The notes beneath the pieces are model-generated. The model worked only from the letters and a program-made list of their open reading frames with translations, had not been told where the DNA came from and did not search any database. DNA of 47,894 bases from Bacillota bacterium. GTDB lineage: Bacteria > Bacillota > Desulfotomaculia > Desulfotomaculales > Desulfallaceae. This document shows, piece by piece, positions 1 to 7,568 of this stretch. The stretch's first letter is position 1; every line of letters starts with the position of its first letter. The stretch covers positions 1 to 47,894 of the forward strand of contig JAEXOR010000030.1 of NCBI GenBank assembly GCA_023439185.1, read 5' to 3'. The position numbers and the translations under genes were made by a program.

Positions 1-131
1 CCGGCGGTCGCCAAGTCCAGGGAGGCCTGGATGCCGCTGATGCCGCCCCCCACTACCATTACGTCGCCGAAACTGCCCTCGCAGTTGCCGCCCCGCAATT
101 GACGGATACGCTCTTTTAGTCCTTCTGACAA
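1..131 (-). CDS. HdrA-like FAD-dependent oxidoreductase, N-terminal fragment
   Basis: Only the first 43 codons are in the window; the gene continues past position 1. The start is a TTG at 131, preceded by GAGGTG seven bases upstream. After a polar stretch of about 25 residues comes a dinucleotide-binding loop, VVGGGISGIQASLDLA, which is the FAD-binding signature of heterodisulfide reductase subunit A and its relatives (HdrA, QmoA, BamE-type). In strict anaerobes such proteins take part in electron bifurcation, including class II benzoyl-CoA reductase complexes. A role with benzoyl-CoA reduction here is inferred from context and from the shared upstream element at 232-298. The rest of the protein, including any Fe-S motifs, cannot be seen. 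Confidence 0.7.
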   Translation of the reverse strand, partial: MSEGLKERIRQLRGGNCEGSFGDVMVVGGGISGIQASLDLATA

Positions 132-231
132 CTTTTATCACCTCGTCTTACCCATTAATTACCATTTAACATGGTTGAAAGCTGATTGTTTCAATTTTAT
201 GAAAATTATAAAGAAAAAAAAGAGCAAATTA

Positions 232-298
232 AATCGCTTAAAAGCATGGAAGGCAGGTTAAACGGCGGGTTAAAAGAGGGTTAACCCTTTCAGGCTAT
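232..298 (-). promoter_or_regulatory. Repeated regulatory element, copy 1
   Basis: Read on the minus strand, this copy has TTAACC-like hexamers (one degenerate, ATAGCC, then three perfect TTAACC) at 14, 11 and 12 bp steps, followed by the 20-mer TTCCATGCTTTTAAGCGATT at 232-251. The near-identical element recurs at 5776-5841 and 13381-13447. The 20-mer ends 100 nt before the TTG start of the HdrA-like gene. The layout resembles an OmpR/PhoB-family activator box upstream of a promoter; the binding protein is unknown. Confidence 0.7.
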
Positions 299-317
299 CC
301 TTATGAACGCCTTACTC

Positions 318-354
318 AAAAAAGATTCGGCAGGGTAATATTATTACCCTGCCG
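318..354 (-). terminator. Rho-independent terminator after molybdenum hydroxylase operon 1
   Basis: A 13-bp perfect inverted repeat (328-340 with 342-354) is followed, on the minus strand, four bases later by six T residues (318-323). It lies 75 nt beyond the stop of the large-subunit gene at 429, so it should end the 4742-429 operon. Confidence 0.8.
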
Positions 355-428
355 ATGGTAAAAACCATTTTTGTCCACGGGCGACCGCAAGGGCCGCCCT
401 TATAGTCTATTGTCCGCAAACGTTATGC

Positions 429-2747
429 CTACTTTCCGGCTTTTTTCTCCCTGATAGCCTGGAGCACTTTTTCCGGGGTGATGGGCATGTCGGTAAACCT
501 TACCCCAATGGCGTCGTAAATGGCGTTTGTGATCGCCGGGATAGTCGGCTGGACAGGACCTTCCCCTGATTCTTTAACTCCGAAGGGGGCTGTTGGGTCG
601 TAACTGTCCACTATGGTAGTGCTTATTTCAGGCATTTCCATGGCGGTGGGCACCTTGTAATCATGCAGGGAGGCGTTAATCATCCTGCCGTTGGCGTCCA
701 TCTTCATTTCTTCATAAAGGGCCTGCCCCATGGCAAACATAATGGATCCCTCCACTTGTCCGTCCACACTCATGGGGTTGACCGCTTGGCCGCAGTCTCC
801 GGCTTCGGTTACCCGTTCGACCCTGATTTTGCCGGTTTCCAGATCGACGTCAACTTCCCAAATCTGGCAACTGAAACCGAAGGTGGGCGAGTGGCCGATA
901 TTGGCGCCCTGGACCCTTTTACCACGGGTCAGGTCAATCCCTTTTAACCGCGGCGGGGAGAAGTGCCCGGTGCCCACCAGTGTCCCAACGGTATTGGTAT
1001 ATACGTCAACCACCTTTTCCCATTCGATGGTTTTTCTGGGTTCAAAGATAGAATAGAACCGGCCGTCCTTGACTTCCAACTGATCGGCCCTGCAGCCCAC
1101 CATGCCGGCGGCCACTTCCTTAAGCTTCTGGTTGATCTCCGCGGCTGCTTCCTTGATGGCCACCCCGGAGGCATAGGTCAACCGGCTGGCGAAACTGCCC
1201 AGATCGAAGGTGCCCGTTTCGGTGTCGCCGGACACGACATGTACATCTTCATACTTTATGCCCAGTGCCTCGGCGGCCATTTGGGCCATCACGGTGTTGC
1301 ACCCCTGGCCGATATCCGCGGCGGCGCAGTGGACCGTCACTCCTCCCTCGGTATCCACCCGGATCAGTACCGTGGTATGCGGTTTATAAGCCTGGTAAAG
1401 GGTATAGGCGGTGCCGGAAATATAATATCCGCCGGCCAGGCCGATGCCTTTGCCGAAGGGCAGCTTGCCGTGCTTCTCCAGGTAATCCGACTTTTCCACC
1501 GCTGTCTGCAGGCATTTTTTGTACTCGGTATGCGGTACGTGGAGGTTGCTGACGCTGCGGTAACCGGATTCGACGGCGTTTTTCATTTTCAGCTCGTAGG
1601 GGCTGATGCCCATCATTTCCGCCATTTCGTCCAGCATGCATTCCATGGCGTACCTGGGCTGGACCCCGCCGAGGCCGCGCATGGCGCCGCAGGTGGGCTT
1701 GTTGGTGTAAACCCGTCTTACCTTGGCGCGGGCGTTTGGCACTTTGTAAGGCAGGTGGATCATGGACGCGGTATAAAACATCACCACAATGCCCCAGCCG
1801 GAGTACGCGCCACCGTCCAGGGTGTTATTAAAATCAACGGCTTGAATATACCCGTCCTTGTCCAGGCCGATTTTCATTTTGATGTGGCATGGGTGCCGCC
1901 CCTTGTTAGTGGCGAACACTTCATTGCGCTCAAAAGTTACTTTCACCGGCCGGCCGGTTTTCCTGGACAGCAGGGCGGCGCAAAAATCAGCCGGGCTGGC
2001 CTCGCCTTTGCCGCCGAAACCGCCGCCGATGGCCGGCAGGGTGACACGAATCTTATTCATGGGCATTTCCATGACAATGGAAAGCTGGCGGTGCAGGTAA
2101 TGGGGCACCTGGGTGCTGGACCATACCTGAAGCTTACCGCTCTGGACATCGTAACTGGCCAGCGCCGTATGGGGCTCTAAAAAGGCGTGGTTTACATAGG
2201 ATGTGTGGAATTCCTTTTCCAGCACGTATGCGCATTCGGTGAAAGCTTTGTCCGGGTCGCCGAACAATTGATCACCGACATGCAGGATGTTTTCCGGCGC
2301 GTCGTCGTGTATTTTTACTTCGTTGGCCCGCTGCATGGATTCAAAGGGATCAAGCAGCACCGGCAGGGGTTCGTATTCCACCTCAATTAAGTCGAGGGCG
2401 GCCTCGGCGGTTTCTTCATCAATGGCGGCCACCGCGGCCACTCCCTCGTTGTGAAAGCGCACTTTGCCCACGGCCAGGGCTACTTCGTTGGCGGTCTGAG
2501 GCACAATGCCCCATTTATTCGGCGCATCCTCGCCGGTAATTACCGCCAGAACGCCGGGCATTGCGATAGCTTTGCTGTAATCGATTTTTTTGATTATGGC
2601 ATGGGCGTACGGGCTACGCTTGATTTTACCATAGGCCATGCGCGGCAGCACCATATCGTCGGTATAAATTGCTTCCCCCTTCACTTTTAGAGGGCCGTCT
2701 ATCCGCGGTACGCTTCTTCCCACCTGGGTGAAGTTTGGATTACCCAT
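429..2747 (-). CDS. Molybdenum hydroxylase large (Mo-binding) subunit, operon 1
   Basis: This 772-residue protein is the molybdopterin-binding subunit of a xanthine dehydrogenase/4-hydroxybenzoyl-CoA reductase family enzyme. The a/b-hammerhead domain covers about 20-130. GGGFGGK is at 241-247, a substrate-channel Arg region (MRGLGG) is near 356, and the GVKESGEG loop near 723 carries the expected catalytic Glu (about 729). The start ATG shares one base with the stop of the 2Fe-2S gene, and GGGGAGG precedes it. It forms an operon with the FAD and 2Fe-2S subunits and a PadR regulator. It is clearly more divergent than the two copies at 22-25 kb and 31-34 kb, so its substrate probably differs. 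The substrate cannot be read from sequence; an aromatic or N-heterocyclic acyl-CoA or acid is plausible. Confidence 0.88.
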   Translation of the reverse strand: MGNPNFTQVGRSVPRIDGPLKVKGEAIYTDDMVLPRMAYGKIKRSPYAHAIIKKIDYSKAIAMPGVLAVITGEDAPNKWGIVPQTANEVALAVGKVRFHNEGVAAVAAIDEETAEAALDLIEVEYEPLPVLLDPFESMQRANEVKIHDDAPENILHVGDQLFGDPDKAFTECAYVLEKEFHTSYVNHAFLEPHTALASYDVQSGKLQVWSSTQVPHYLHRQLSIVMEMPMNKIRVTLPAIGGGFGGKGEASPADFCAALLSRKTGRPVKVTFERNEVFATNKGRHPCHIKMKIGLDKDGYIQAVDFNNTLDGGAYSGWGIVVMFYTASMIHLPYKVPNARAKVRRVYTNKPTCGAMRGLGGVQPRYAMECMLDEMAEMMGISPYELKMKNAVESGYRSVSNLHVPHTEYKKCLQTAVEKSDYLEKHGKLPFGKGIGLAGGYYISGTAYTLYQAYKPHTTVLIRVDTEGGVTVHCAAADIGQGCNTVMAQMAAEALGIKYEDVHVVSGDTETGTFDLGSFASRLTYASGVAIKEAAAEINQKLKEVAAGMVGCRADQLEVKDGRFYSIFEPRKTIEWEKVVDVYTNTVGTLVGTGHFSPPRLKGIDLTRGKRVQGANIGHSPTFGFSCQIWEVDVDLETGKIRVERVTEAGDCGQAVNPMSVDGQVEGSIMFAMGQALYEEMKMDANGRMINASLHDYKVPTAMEMPEISTTIVDSYDPTAPFGVKESGEGPVQPTIPAITNAIYDAIGVRFTDMPITPEKVLQAIREKKAGK

Positions 2748-3232
2748 TACTTCACCTCCCCGGAGGAGATGGTTTCACCGGCGGCGCCGACTGCTTCGAC
2801 AATTCTCTTGTAACCGGTGCAGCGGCAAATATTGCCCGCAATGCCGCGTTTAATCTCCGTCTCTGTGGGACGTGAGTTTTTATCCAGTAACGCTTTTGAA
2901 GTCAGGATCATACCCGGCGTGCAAAAACCGCATTGTACGGCTCCGTGATCCACAAAAGACTGTTGAATGGGATGCAGGGTACCGTCTTCAGCCACCAGTC
3001 CTTCAATGGTGGTGATTTTCTTGCCCTGACAGGTAATAGCCAGTGTAATGCAGGATAACACCGGTTCGCCGTCGATTAAAACGGTGCAGGCGCCGCAGTC
3101 TCCTTGGCCACAGCCTTTTTTGGTGCCGGTGAGGCCAACTTTTTTCCTGATCACGTCAACAAGTAAGTCCTTGGGGCTGACGGGCACTTCATAAATCCGG
3201 TTGTTAATGTCCAGTTCAATTAATTGTTTCAC
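2747..3232 (-). CDS. Molybdenum hydroxylase 2Fe-2S subunit, operon 1
   Basis: This 161-residue protein carries the two [2Fe-2S] domains typical of this family. The plant-ferredoxin-like cluster is CGQGDCGACTVL plus a later Cys. The all-helical domain has CGFCTPGM and CRCTGY. It passes electrons between the molybdenum centre and the FAD subunit. The start is a GTG at 3232 with AAGGAGGC eight bases upstream. It sits 13 nt after the FAD subunit gene and overlaps the large-subunit start by one base, so the three subunits are probably made in equal amounts. Length and motifs are those of a full-length family member. Confidence 0.9.
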   Translation of the reverse strand: MKQLIELDINNRIYEVPVSPKDLLVDVIRKKVGLTGTKKGCGQGDCGACTVLIDGEPVLSCITLAITCQGKKITTIEGLVAEDGTLHPIQQSFVDHGAVQCGFCTPGMILTSKALLDKNSRPTETEIKRGIAGNICRCTGYKRIVEAVGAAGETISSGEVK

Positions 3233-3245
3233 CAGTTATGCCTCC

Positions 3246-4127
3246 TTATAAGCCGGATGCGGCATTATACGCCTGTTGGAGTACCTTGCGGGTCAGCACG
3301 GCCACCATTTCACGCCTGTATTCCGCCGAAGCCCGGATATCGGAAATGGGCTTGGCTTCACCGGAGGTTGCCTGGGCTGCTTTTTCCAGCAATTCATTGT
3401 TCAGATCCCGGCCAACCAGCAGTCCCGGGATTTCCACCGAAACCAGCGGCACCGGGGAAACCGAGCCCATAACCAGTTTAATACTTTTAATGGTCCGGCT
3501 GTCATCTTCCAGCACCAGATTAACAGCCATATTGACGGCGTCAATTTCCATGGCGTCTCTGAGGCCGATATACGCATACCGGCTGGCGGATTTAGGCGCC
3601 GGCTCGGGCAAAATAAACTTGGTCAGCATTTCGCCTTCTCCAAGGGCGGTTTTGCGGTTGCCCAGGATGAATTTTTCCAGGGGCAGTTCCTTTTCTCCGG
3701 CGGTACTGCTGATGACCACGCTGGCGCCAAGAGCGGCCAGGGGCGGGGGAGTTTCCGCGGCCGGGGAAGCATGACAACTGTTGCCGCCGATTGTGGCCAT
3801 AGTCCTTACCTGGACTGAACCCAGTTCTCCGGCGGCCTGGTGCAGAGCATAGTATTTTTCCTTAATTAAAAGGGAATGTTCAATTTCGGAAATTTTTACG
3901 GCCGCGCCGATAATAGCGCCTTTTCCAGGCACGTACGAGATACTCCTGAATTCTTCCACGTCATTGATATTAATCAAACATTCCGGTTTGAGCATTTTTT
4001 CTTTCATCATAATTAAGAGGTCTGTGCCGCCGGCCAGGATTTTAGCTTTGCTGCCCATGCGGCCGATTAAATTAAGTGCTTCACCGGATGTTTTAGGAGC
4101 GAAATATGCAAAGTCACTCAAGTACAT
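3246..4127 (-). CDS. Molybdenum hydroxylase FAD-binding subunit, operon 1
   Basis: This is the FAD-binding medium subunit of the molybdenum hydroxylase family. The FAD pyrophosphate loop ILAGGTDLL lies near residue 30 and the second FAD motif TIGGNSCHASPAAETPP near 110. I place the start at the ATG at 4127 (protein begins MYLSDF). GGGGAGG lies just upstream of it, while the in-frame ATG at 4148 has no ribosome binding site; the paralogues also begin at this point. The protein is about 293 residues and lacks the roughly 40-residue cysteine-rich insertion that carries a [4Fe-4S] cluster in Thauera 4-hydroxybenzoyl-CoA reductase HcrB. It is therefore closer to xanthine dehydrogenase-type FAD subunits. 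Confidence 0.88.
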   Translation of the reverse strand: MYLSDFAYFAPKTSGEALNLIGRMGSKAKILAGGTDLLIMMKEKMLKPECLININDVEEFRSISYVPGKGAIIGAAVKISEIEHSLLIKEKYYALHQAAGELGSVQVRTMATIGGNSCHASPAAETPPPLAALGASVVISSTAGEKELPLEKFILGNRKTALGEGEMLTKFILPEPAPKSASRYAYIGLRDAMEIDAVNMAVNLVLEDDSRTIKSIKLVMGSVSPVPLVSVEIPGLLVGRDLNNELLEKAAQATSGEAKPISDIRASAEYRREMVAVLTRKVLQQAYNAASGL

Positions 4128-4169
4128 CTTTATCGCCTCCCCGTTCATAATTGTGATTTGTTCTTTGAG

Positions 4170-4742
4170 CTATTGGTAGATGCTCTTGTATAGCTCTTGA
4201 AGGAATTCCTTGATAAAAATCTCCTCTGCTTCACGGAACAAAATTTGGTTTTTAATGATCACTTTTTTCTTGAAACTGGTATCCTTCTCAGCATAAATCT
4301 GTTTTAACCTGGCTTGGTTGGCTTGCACTTTAGCTAATCTCCTCGTTAAACAGTCGGCTATTTCTCCAGGGGTCATCAGATCCGAGGTCTCCAATCCCAC
4401 GTTGAGGTCCAGGTAATACCACTCAAGCTCGGAAAGGAGTTTTTTCGAGGTTTCGGTGAGGGCCAGTCTGCCGTGTTCTGTAATGTAGTACCTGTTCCTT
4501 TCAGGCATTCTACCCTCCTTTTCCTTTTTGGAATAAACTAAATGTCTTTCCTCCAATCTTTTTAATACCTGGTAAATGGAGGCCACTCCCACCCTGACCC
4601 ATCTTCTCATATCCCGGTTATCAATAACCTTGTCTATTTCATAGGCGTAGGAGGGGTTTTCATTGACTATGCTGAGCAAAATAACTTCAATATTTGACAA
4701 TGTCTGCAATTTGATCACGCACCATTTATTTGATATGACCAC
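4170..4742 (-). CDS. PadR-family transcriptional regulator
   Basis: This protein of up to 190 residues has an N-terminal PadR winged helix (about 15-90). It includes the segment ASIYQVLKRLEERHLV, the basic wing, and ERNRYYITEHGRLAL. A C-terminal helical dimerisation region (about 105-185) follows, as in PadR subfamily 2 (Vir-like). PadR proteins usually repress until a phenolic or other small ligand binds. It is the first gene of the operon encoding molybdenum hydroxylase 1 and probably controls it and itself; see the operator-like palindrome inside its promoter. The start is uncertain: GTG at 4742 has only a weak ribosome site, and GTG at 4718 or the TTG at 4709 are alternatives. Confidence 0.85.
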   Translation of the reverse strand: MVISNKWCVIKLQTLSNIEVILLSIVNENPSYAYEIDKVIDNRDMRRWVRVGVASIYQVLKRLEERHLVYSKKEKEGRMPERNRYYITEHGRLALTETSKKLLSELEWYYLDLNVGLETSDLMTPGEIADCLTRRLAKVQANQARLKQIYAEKDTSFKKKVIIKNQILFREAEEIFIKEFLQELYKSIYQ

Positions 4743-4793
4743 CTGTTTTACAGAATTATCTGTATTATCGCTATTATCATTATTGTCTTTATT

Positions 4794-4822
4794 ACTATAA
4801 CATATAGTACTATAACAGTAAA
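4794..4822 (-). promoter_or_regulatory. Promoter of padR-molybdenum hydroxylase operon with embedded palindrome
   Basis: On the minus strand TTTACT (4817-4822) and TATAGT (4794-4799) are separated by exactly 17 bp. The spacer contains the perfect 12-bp palindrome TATAGTACTATA (4803-4814). A palindrome placed between -35 and -10 is a classic repressor position, so PadR autoregulation is likely. This is by-eye recognition. Confidence 0.6.
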
Positions 4823-4847
4823 GTATCTGCTTGCATTAATTACAAGT

Positions 4848-5681
4848 TTACACGGGGATTTTTAATAATTTGGCGGCGTTTTGGCCTAAAATTTTCTCTT
4901 TGGCCTTTTCGGGTAAAGGCAGCGACCGGATAGTATTTATGTTTTTACCGATATCCTTGACGCTGGGCCAATCCGAGCCGAACAAAACCTTATCCGCTAT
5001 TCTGTCCAGCTCCGGGAAATAATCCAATAATTTTTGCGGCGGCAGTCCGGCTACTTCCATATAAACGTTTTCATGGAGCCGGGCCAAAAAATATGCCTGC
5101 TGATACCAAAAACCCCGGCCGCTGTGCACGATTACTATGGGCAAGTCGGGAAAATCAACGGCCACGTCGTCCAGGTAAAGAGGATTGCCGTATTTAAGCC
5201 GTGAGCCTTTAAATACCGAGGAGCCGGTGTGAAACATCACCGGGATTTGCAGTGCTTCCGCCTCGGCGTACAGCGGGTATAGCAAACTTTCGTTGGGGTA
5301 AAACAACTGGTACGTGGGGTAGAGCTTGACGCCCTTAAACCCGTTGTCCGACAGTTGTTTTAGTTCCTTTCTCGGATTTGGCGCCAGATAAGGATTCACA
5401 CTGGCAAAGGGGATCAGTTTCTCCTGCCCCGCGCAGAATTCTAAAATATATTCGTTGGTACATGTTCCGGTGGCCGCCGGACACAATTCGGCCAGAACAA
5501 CACCGTAATCCACTCCGCTTGCTTGCAAGTATCCCGTAAACTGCTTCGGATTGCGATAAAGTTGATAAAATTCCTGCCAGTCTTCCCCGGCCTGAATATT
5601 TTGCATATAATCAAGGGCGCTCTCGTTATAATGCTCATAATGCACGGCGTGGATATGAAAATCTATAATCGGAGCACTCAT
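4848..5681 (-). CDS. Amidohydrolase-2 family metal-dependent hydrolase/decarboxylase
   Basis: This is a 277-residue TIM-barrel protein of the amidohydrolase_2 family (ACMSD, gamma-resorcylate decarboxylase, 2-pyrone-4,6-dicarboxylate lactonase relatives). Visible metal ligands are DFHIH (7-11), a barrel His in PVMFHTGS, the IVHSGRG motif, and the late Asp in LFGSDWPS. The family acts on cyclic or aromatic acids by hydrolysis or non-oxidative decarboxylation. The ATG at 5681 follows AGGTGG. It is monocistronic: copy 2 of the repeated element sits 94 nt upstream, and the padR operon starts downstream. Sharing that element with the benzoyl-CoA genes suggests a role in ring-cleavage product or side-product hydrolysis. 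The substrate is not identifiable. Confidence 0.8.
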   Translation of the reverse strand: MSAPIIDFHIHAVHYEHYNESALDYMQNIQAGEDWQEFYQLYRNPKQFTGYLQASGVDYGVVLAELCPAATGTCTNEYILEFCAGQEKLIPFASVNPYLAPNPRKELKQLSDNGFKGVKLYPTYQLFYPNESLLYPLYAEAEALQIPVMFHTGSSVFKGSRLKYGNPLYLDDVAVDFPDLPIVIVHSGRGFWYQQAYFLARLHENVYMEVAGLPPQKLLDYFPELDRIADKVLFGSDWPSVKDIGKNINTIRSLPLPEKAKEKILGQNAAKLLKIPV

Positions 5682-5775
5682 CAGTTACCACCTGATTTCC
5701 TGTTTTATTTTTAAATTTAGAAGAAAGTGCGACGCCGAGTTTAAATAAAATATAAAACAACAAAACATGTAAAAA

Positions 5776-5841
5776 AATCGCTTAAAAGCATGGAAGCTAG
5801 GTTATAAAAGGGTGAAACGGGGGTTAAACTGTTCAGGTTAA
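5776..5841 (-). promoter_or_regulatory. Repeated regulatory element, copy 2
   Basis: On the minus strand the hexamers TTAACC, TTAACC, TTCACC, ATAACC lie at about 14, 11 and 11 bp steps, followed by the invariant 20-mer (5776-5795) and a T-run. The most distal hexamer is formed by the last two sense codons of the benzoate-CoA ligase gene (TTA ACC, then TGA), so the element overlaps the upstream gene by nine bases. The 20-mer ends 94 nt before the amidohydrolase start codon. Confidence 0.7.
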
Positions 5842-7392
5842 TCTCGCCCTGAGTTTATAGCGCTGGATCTTGCCGGTGGCTGTACGCGGTAATTCCGGAA
5901 CAAAATAGATCTTGCGCGGACACTTGTAATGAGACGCTCTTTCCCGCACATATTCCTTGAGTTCAATTTCCAGCTCCAGCGCCGGTGAATAACCGTCTTT
6001 AATAACGATAAAAGCCACCGGTTTATCCAAACCGGAATCATTCCCCTCCGCCACTACCCCTACTTCGTCAACCGCCGGATGCTCAAGCAAAATGCCTTCT
6101 ATCTCCAGCGGTGAAAGCCATAACCCTCCCGGTTTAATCATATCGTCCGCACGTCCCACATACCAATAATAGCCGCTCTCATCCTGGTAGTATTTGTCGC
6201 CGGTATCAAACCAGGGGCCATAAAAACTTTGCCTGGTTTTTTCATGTTTATTCCAATAACAGGCGGCGCTGCCGTCGTTATTGATCCATAGCGTTCCAAT
6301 CTCTCCCCGGGGCACTTCCTGTTCATCCTCGTCCAACAGCTTACCCTCGAAGCCTGGTAACAACTTGCCGGAACTGCCGGGTCTGATTTGTCCCGGGATG
6401 TTGGAAAGGTAAATCGCGCCGACGTCGGTGGAACCCACTCCGTCTACGATCTCCAGGTTAAATATTTTTTTCCACCGTTCGAAGATTACTTTGGGCAGCG
6501 CTTCTCCTGCCGATACACATAATCTGACGGAGGAAAGATCAAACTTGCGGCCTTCTTTTTCTAAATAATTAAGCATTGCCCAGTAAGAACTCGGCACACT
6601 GTAGAATAACGTCGGACGGTATTTTTCAATTACCTCAAATATTTTCTCCGGTTCAGGTTGCCCCGGATATAAGATGCTTGCCGCCCCGCAAAGAAATGTT
6701 GAGTCCAGAGAATTATTTCGGCCGTAGGAAAAATAAATTTTGGAAGTGGAAAAGACAATATCGTTTTCGGTCATTTTAATCACTTCCCGGCAATGCGGGG
6801 GCATAAAGTGCAAGAGGTCGTGGTGTAAATGGACAACTCCTTTGGGCATTCCGGTGGTTCCCGAGCTGTACAGCCAAAAGGCCATATCGTCTTTGGATGT
6901 CGGCGCCGCCTCCAGTTCGGGGGAATCGTTTTTGATTAAGTCCGCCAGGTTAAGCCGGCCTGGCTGCGGCTGTCCGACAATAACAAAATGGCGCAAGAAT
7001 TTTAGATCTTTTTCAATTTGAGTAAACTGAGGCGCCAGTTCCGGACTGGTAATTAGTACTTTGGCCCGGCTGTCATTCAGGTAATAAAGATAATCTTTGG
7101 GTAAACCCATGGTACTGACCGGCACCGGTACCGCGCCGATTTTCATTACTCCAAAATAGATGGCTAAAAACTCCGGACAATCCGGCAGGCAGAACAAAAC
7201 CCGGTTTTCCTGCTCCACTCCCAGGCCGCGCAACGCGTTTCCAATTCTATTGGCTGTCTCCGCCAGTTCTCCGTAGGTTATCGTTTTATCTTCATGGTAG
7301 ACGGCTATTTTATCGGCGCGTCCTTCCTTGATATGCCGGTCTAACATAAAAACGGCTAAGTTAAATTCATTGGGGATATCTAACATATCCAT
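5833..7392 (-). CDS. Benzoate-CoA ligase family (acyl-adenylate-forming)
   Basis: This 519-residue AMP-dependent synthetase resembles benzoate-CoA ligases (BadA/BclA/BamY type). Features are an N-terminal segment starting with a DRHIKEGRADKIAVYH-like opening near residue 18, the P-loop YSSGTTGMPKGVVHLHHD near 175-192, the A5-like VGSTDVGAIYLSN region, the hinge/TGD motif WFDTGDKYY, and the C-terminal Lys motif GKIQRYK. It would activate benzoate or a related aromatic acid with ATP and CoA, giving AMP and PPi. A strong GGGAGG lies eight bases before the ATG at 7392. It follows the terminator after had and has its own AT-rich upstream region, so it may be transcribed separately. Its substrate range (benzoate, hydroxybenzoate) is inferred. 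Confidence 0.82.
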   Translation of the reverse strand: MDMLDIPNEFNLAVFMLDRHIKEGRADKIAVYHEDKTITYGELAETANRIGNALRGLGVEQENRVLFCLPDCPEFLAIYFGVMKIGAVPVPVSTMGLPKDYLYYLNDSRAKVLITSPELAPQFTQIEKDLKFLRHFVIVGQPQPGRLNLADLIKNDSPELEAAPTSKDDMAFWLYSSGTTGMPKGVVHLHHDLLHFMPPHCREVIKMTENDIVFSTSKIYFSYGRNNSLDSTFLCGAASILYPGQPEPEKIFEVIEKYRPTLFYSVPSSYWAMLNYLEKEGRKFDLSSVRLCVSAGEALPKVIFERWKKIFNLEIVDGVGSTDVGAIYLSNIPGQIRPGSSGKLLPGFEGKLLDEDEQEVPRGEIGTLWINNDGSAACYWNKHEKTRQSFYGPWFDTGDKYYQDESGYYWYVGRADDMIKPGGLWLSPLEIEGILLEHPAVDEVGVVAEGNDSGLDKPVAFIVIKDGYSPALELEIELKEYVRERASHYKCPRKIYFVPELPRTATGKIQRYKLRARLT

Positions 7393-7483
7393 ATTTGTTT
7401 CCTCCCTGTACTAAGCTTTTTCAACTTATTTAATCAGAAAAGGAAAGTAATTCAGAAAAATCAGTAAAATTATTTTATAAATC

Positions 7484-7533
7484 AATTTTATTTTATAAAA
7501 GCAGGCCCCCGCACGTGAACCGCAGGGGCCTGC
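7484..7533 (-). terminator. Rho-independent terminator after had
   Basis: Nine-bp arms GCAGGCCCC (7501-7509) and GGGGCCTGC (7525-7533) are followed on the minus strand by an AT-rich tract beginning TTTTATAAAATAAAATT (7484-7500). It lies 35 nt past the had stop and would end the SDR-to-had operon. Confidence 0.75.
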
Positions 7534-7568
7534 CCGAGCTCAAGAACAGTCAACTCTGTGGAGAAACC

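Noticed and set aside
232..251. Repeat core as a sigma-54 -24/-12 promoter
   Set aside because: At the right spacing the pair would be CC-N10-GC rather than GG-N10-GC in all three copies, so the essential GG is missing.
963..2180. Long open frame on the plus strand, antisense to the operon 1 large subunit
   Set aside because: It mirrors a conserved, motif-complete gene; its translation has no recognisable domain, and open antisense frames are expected opposite such genes.
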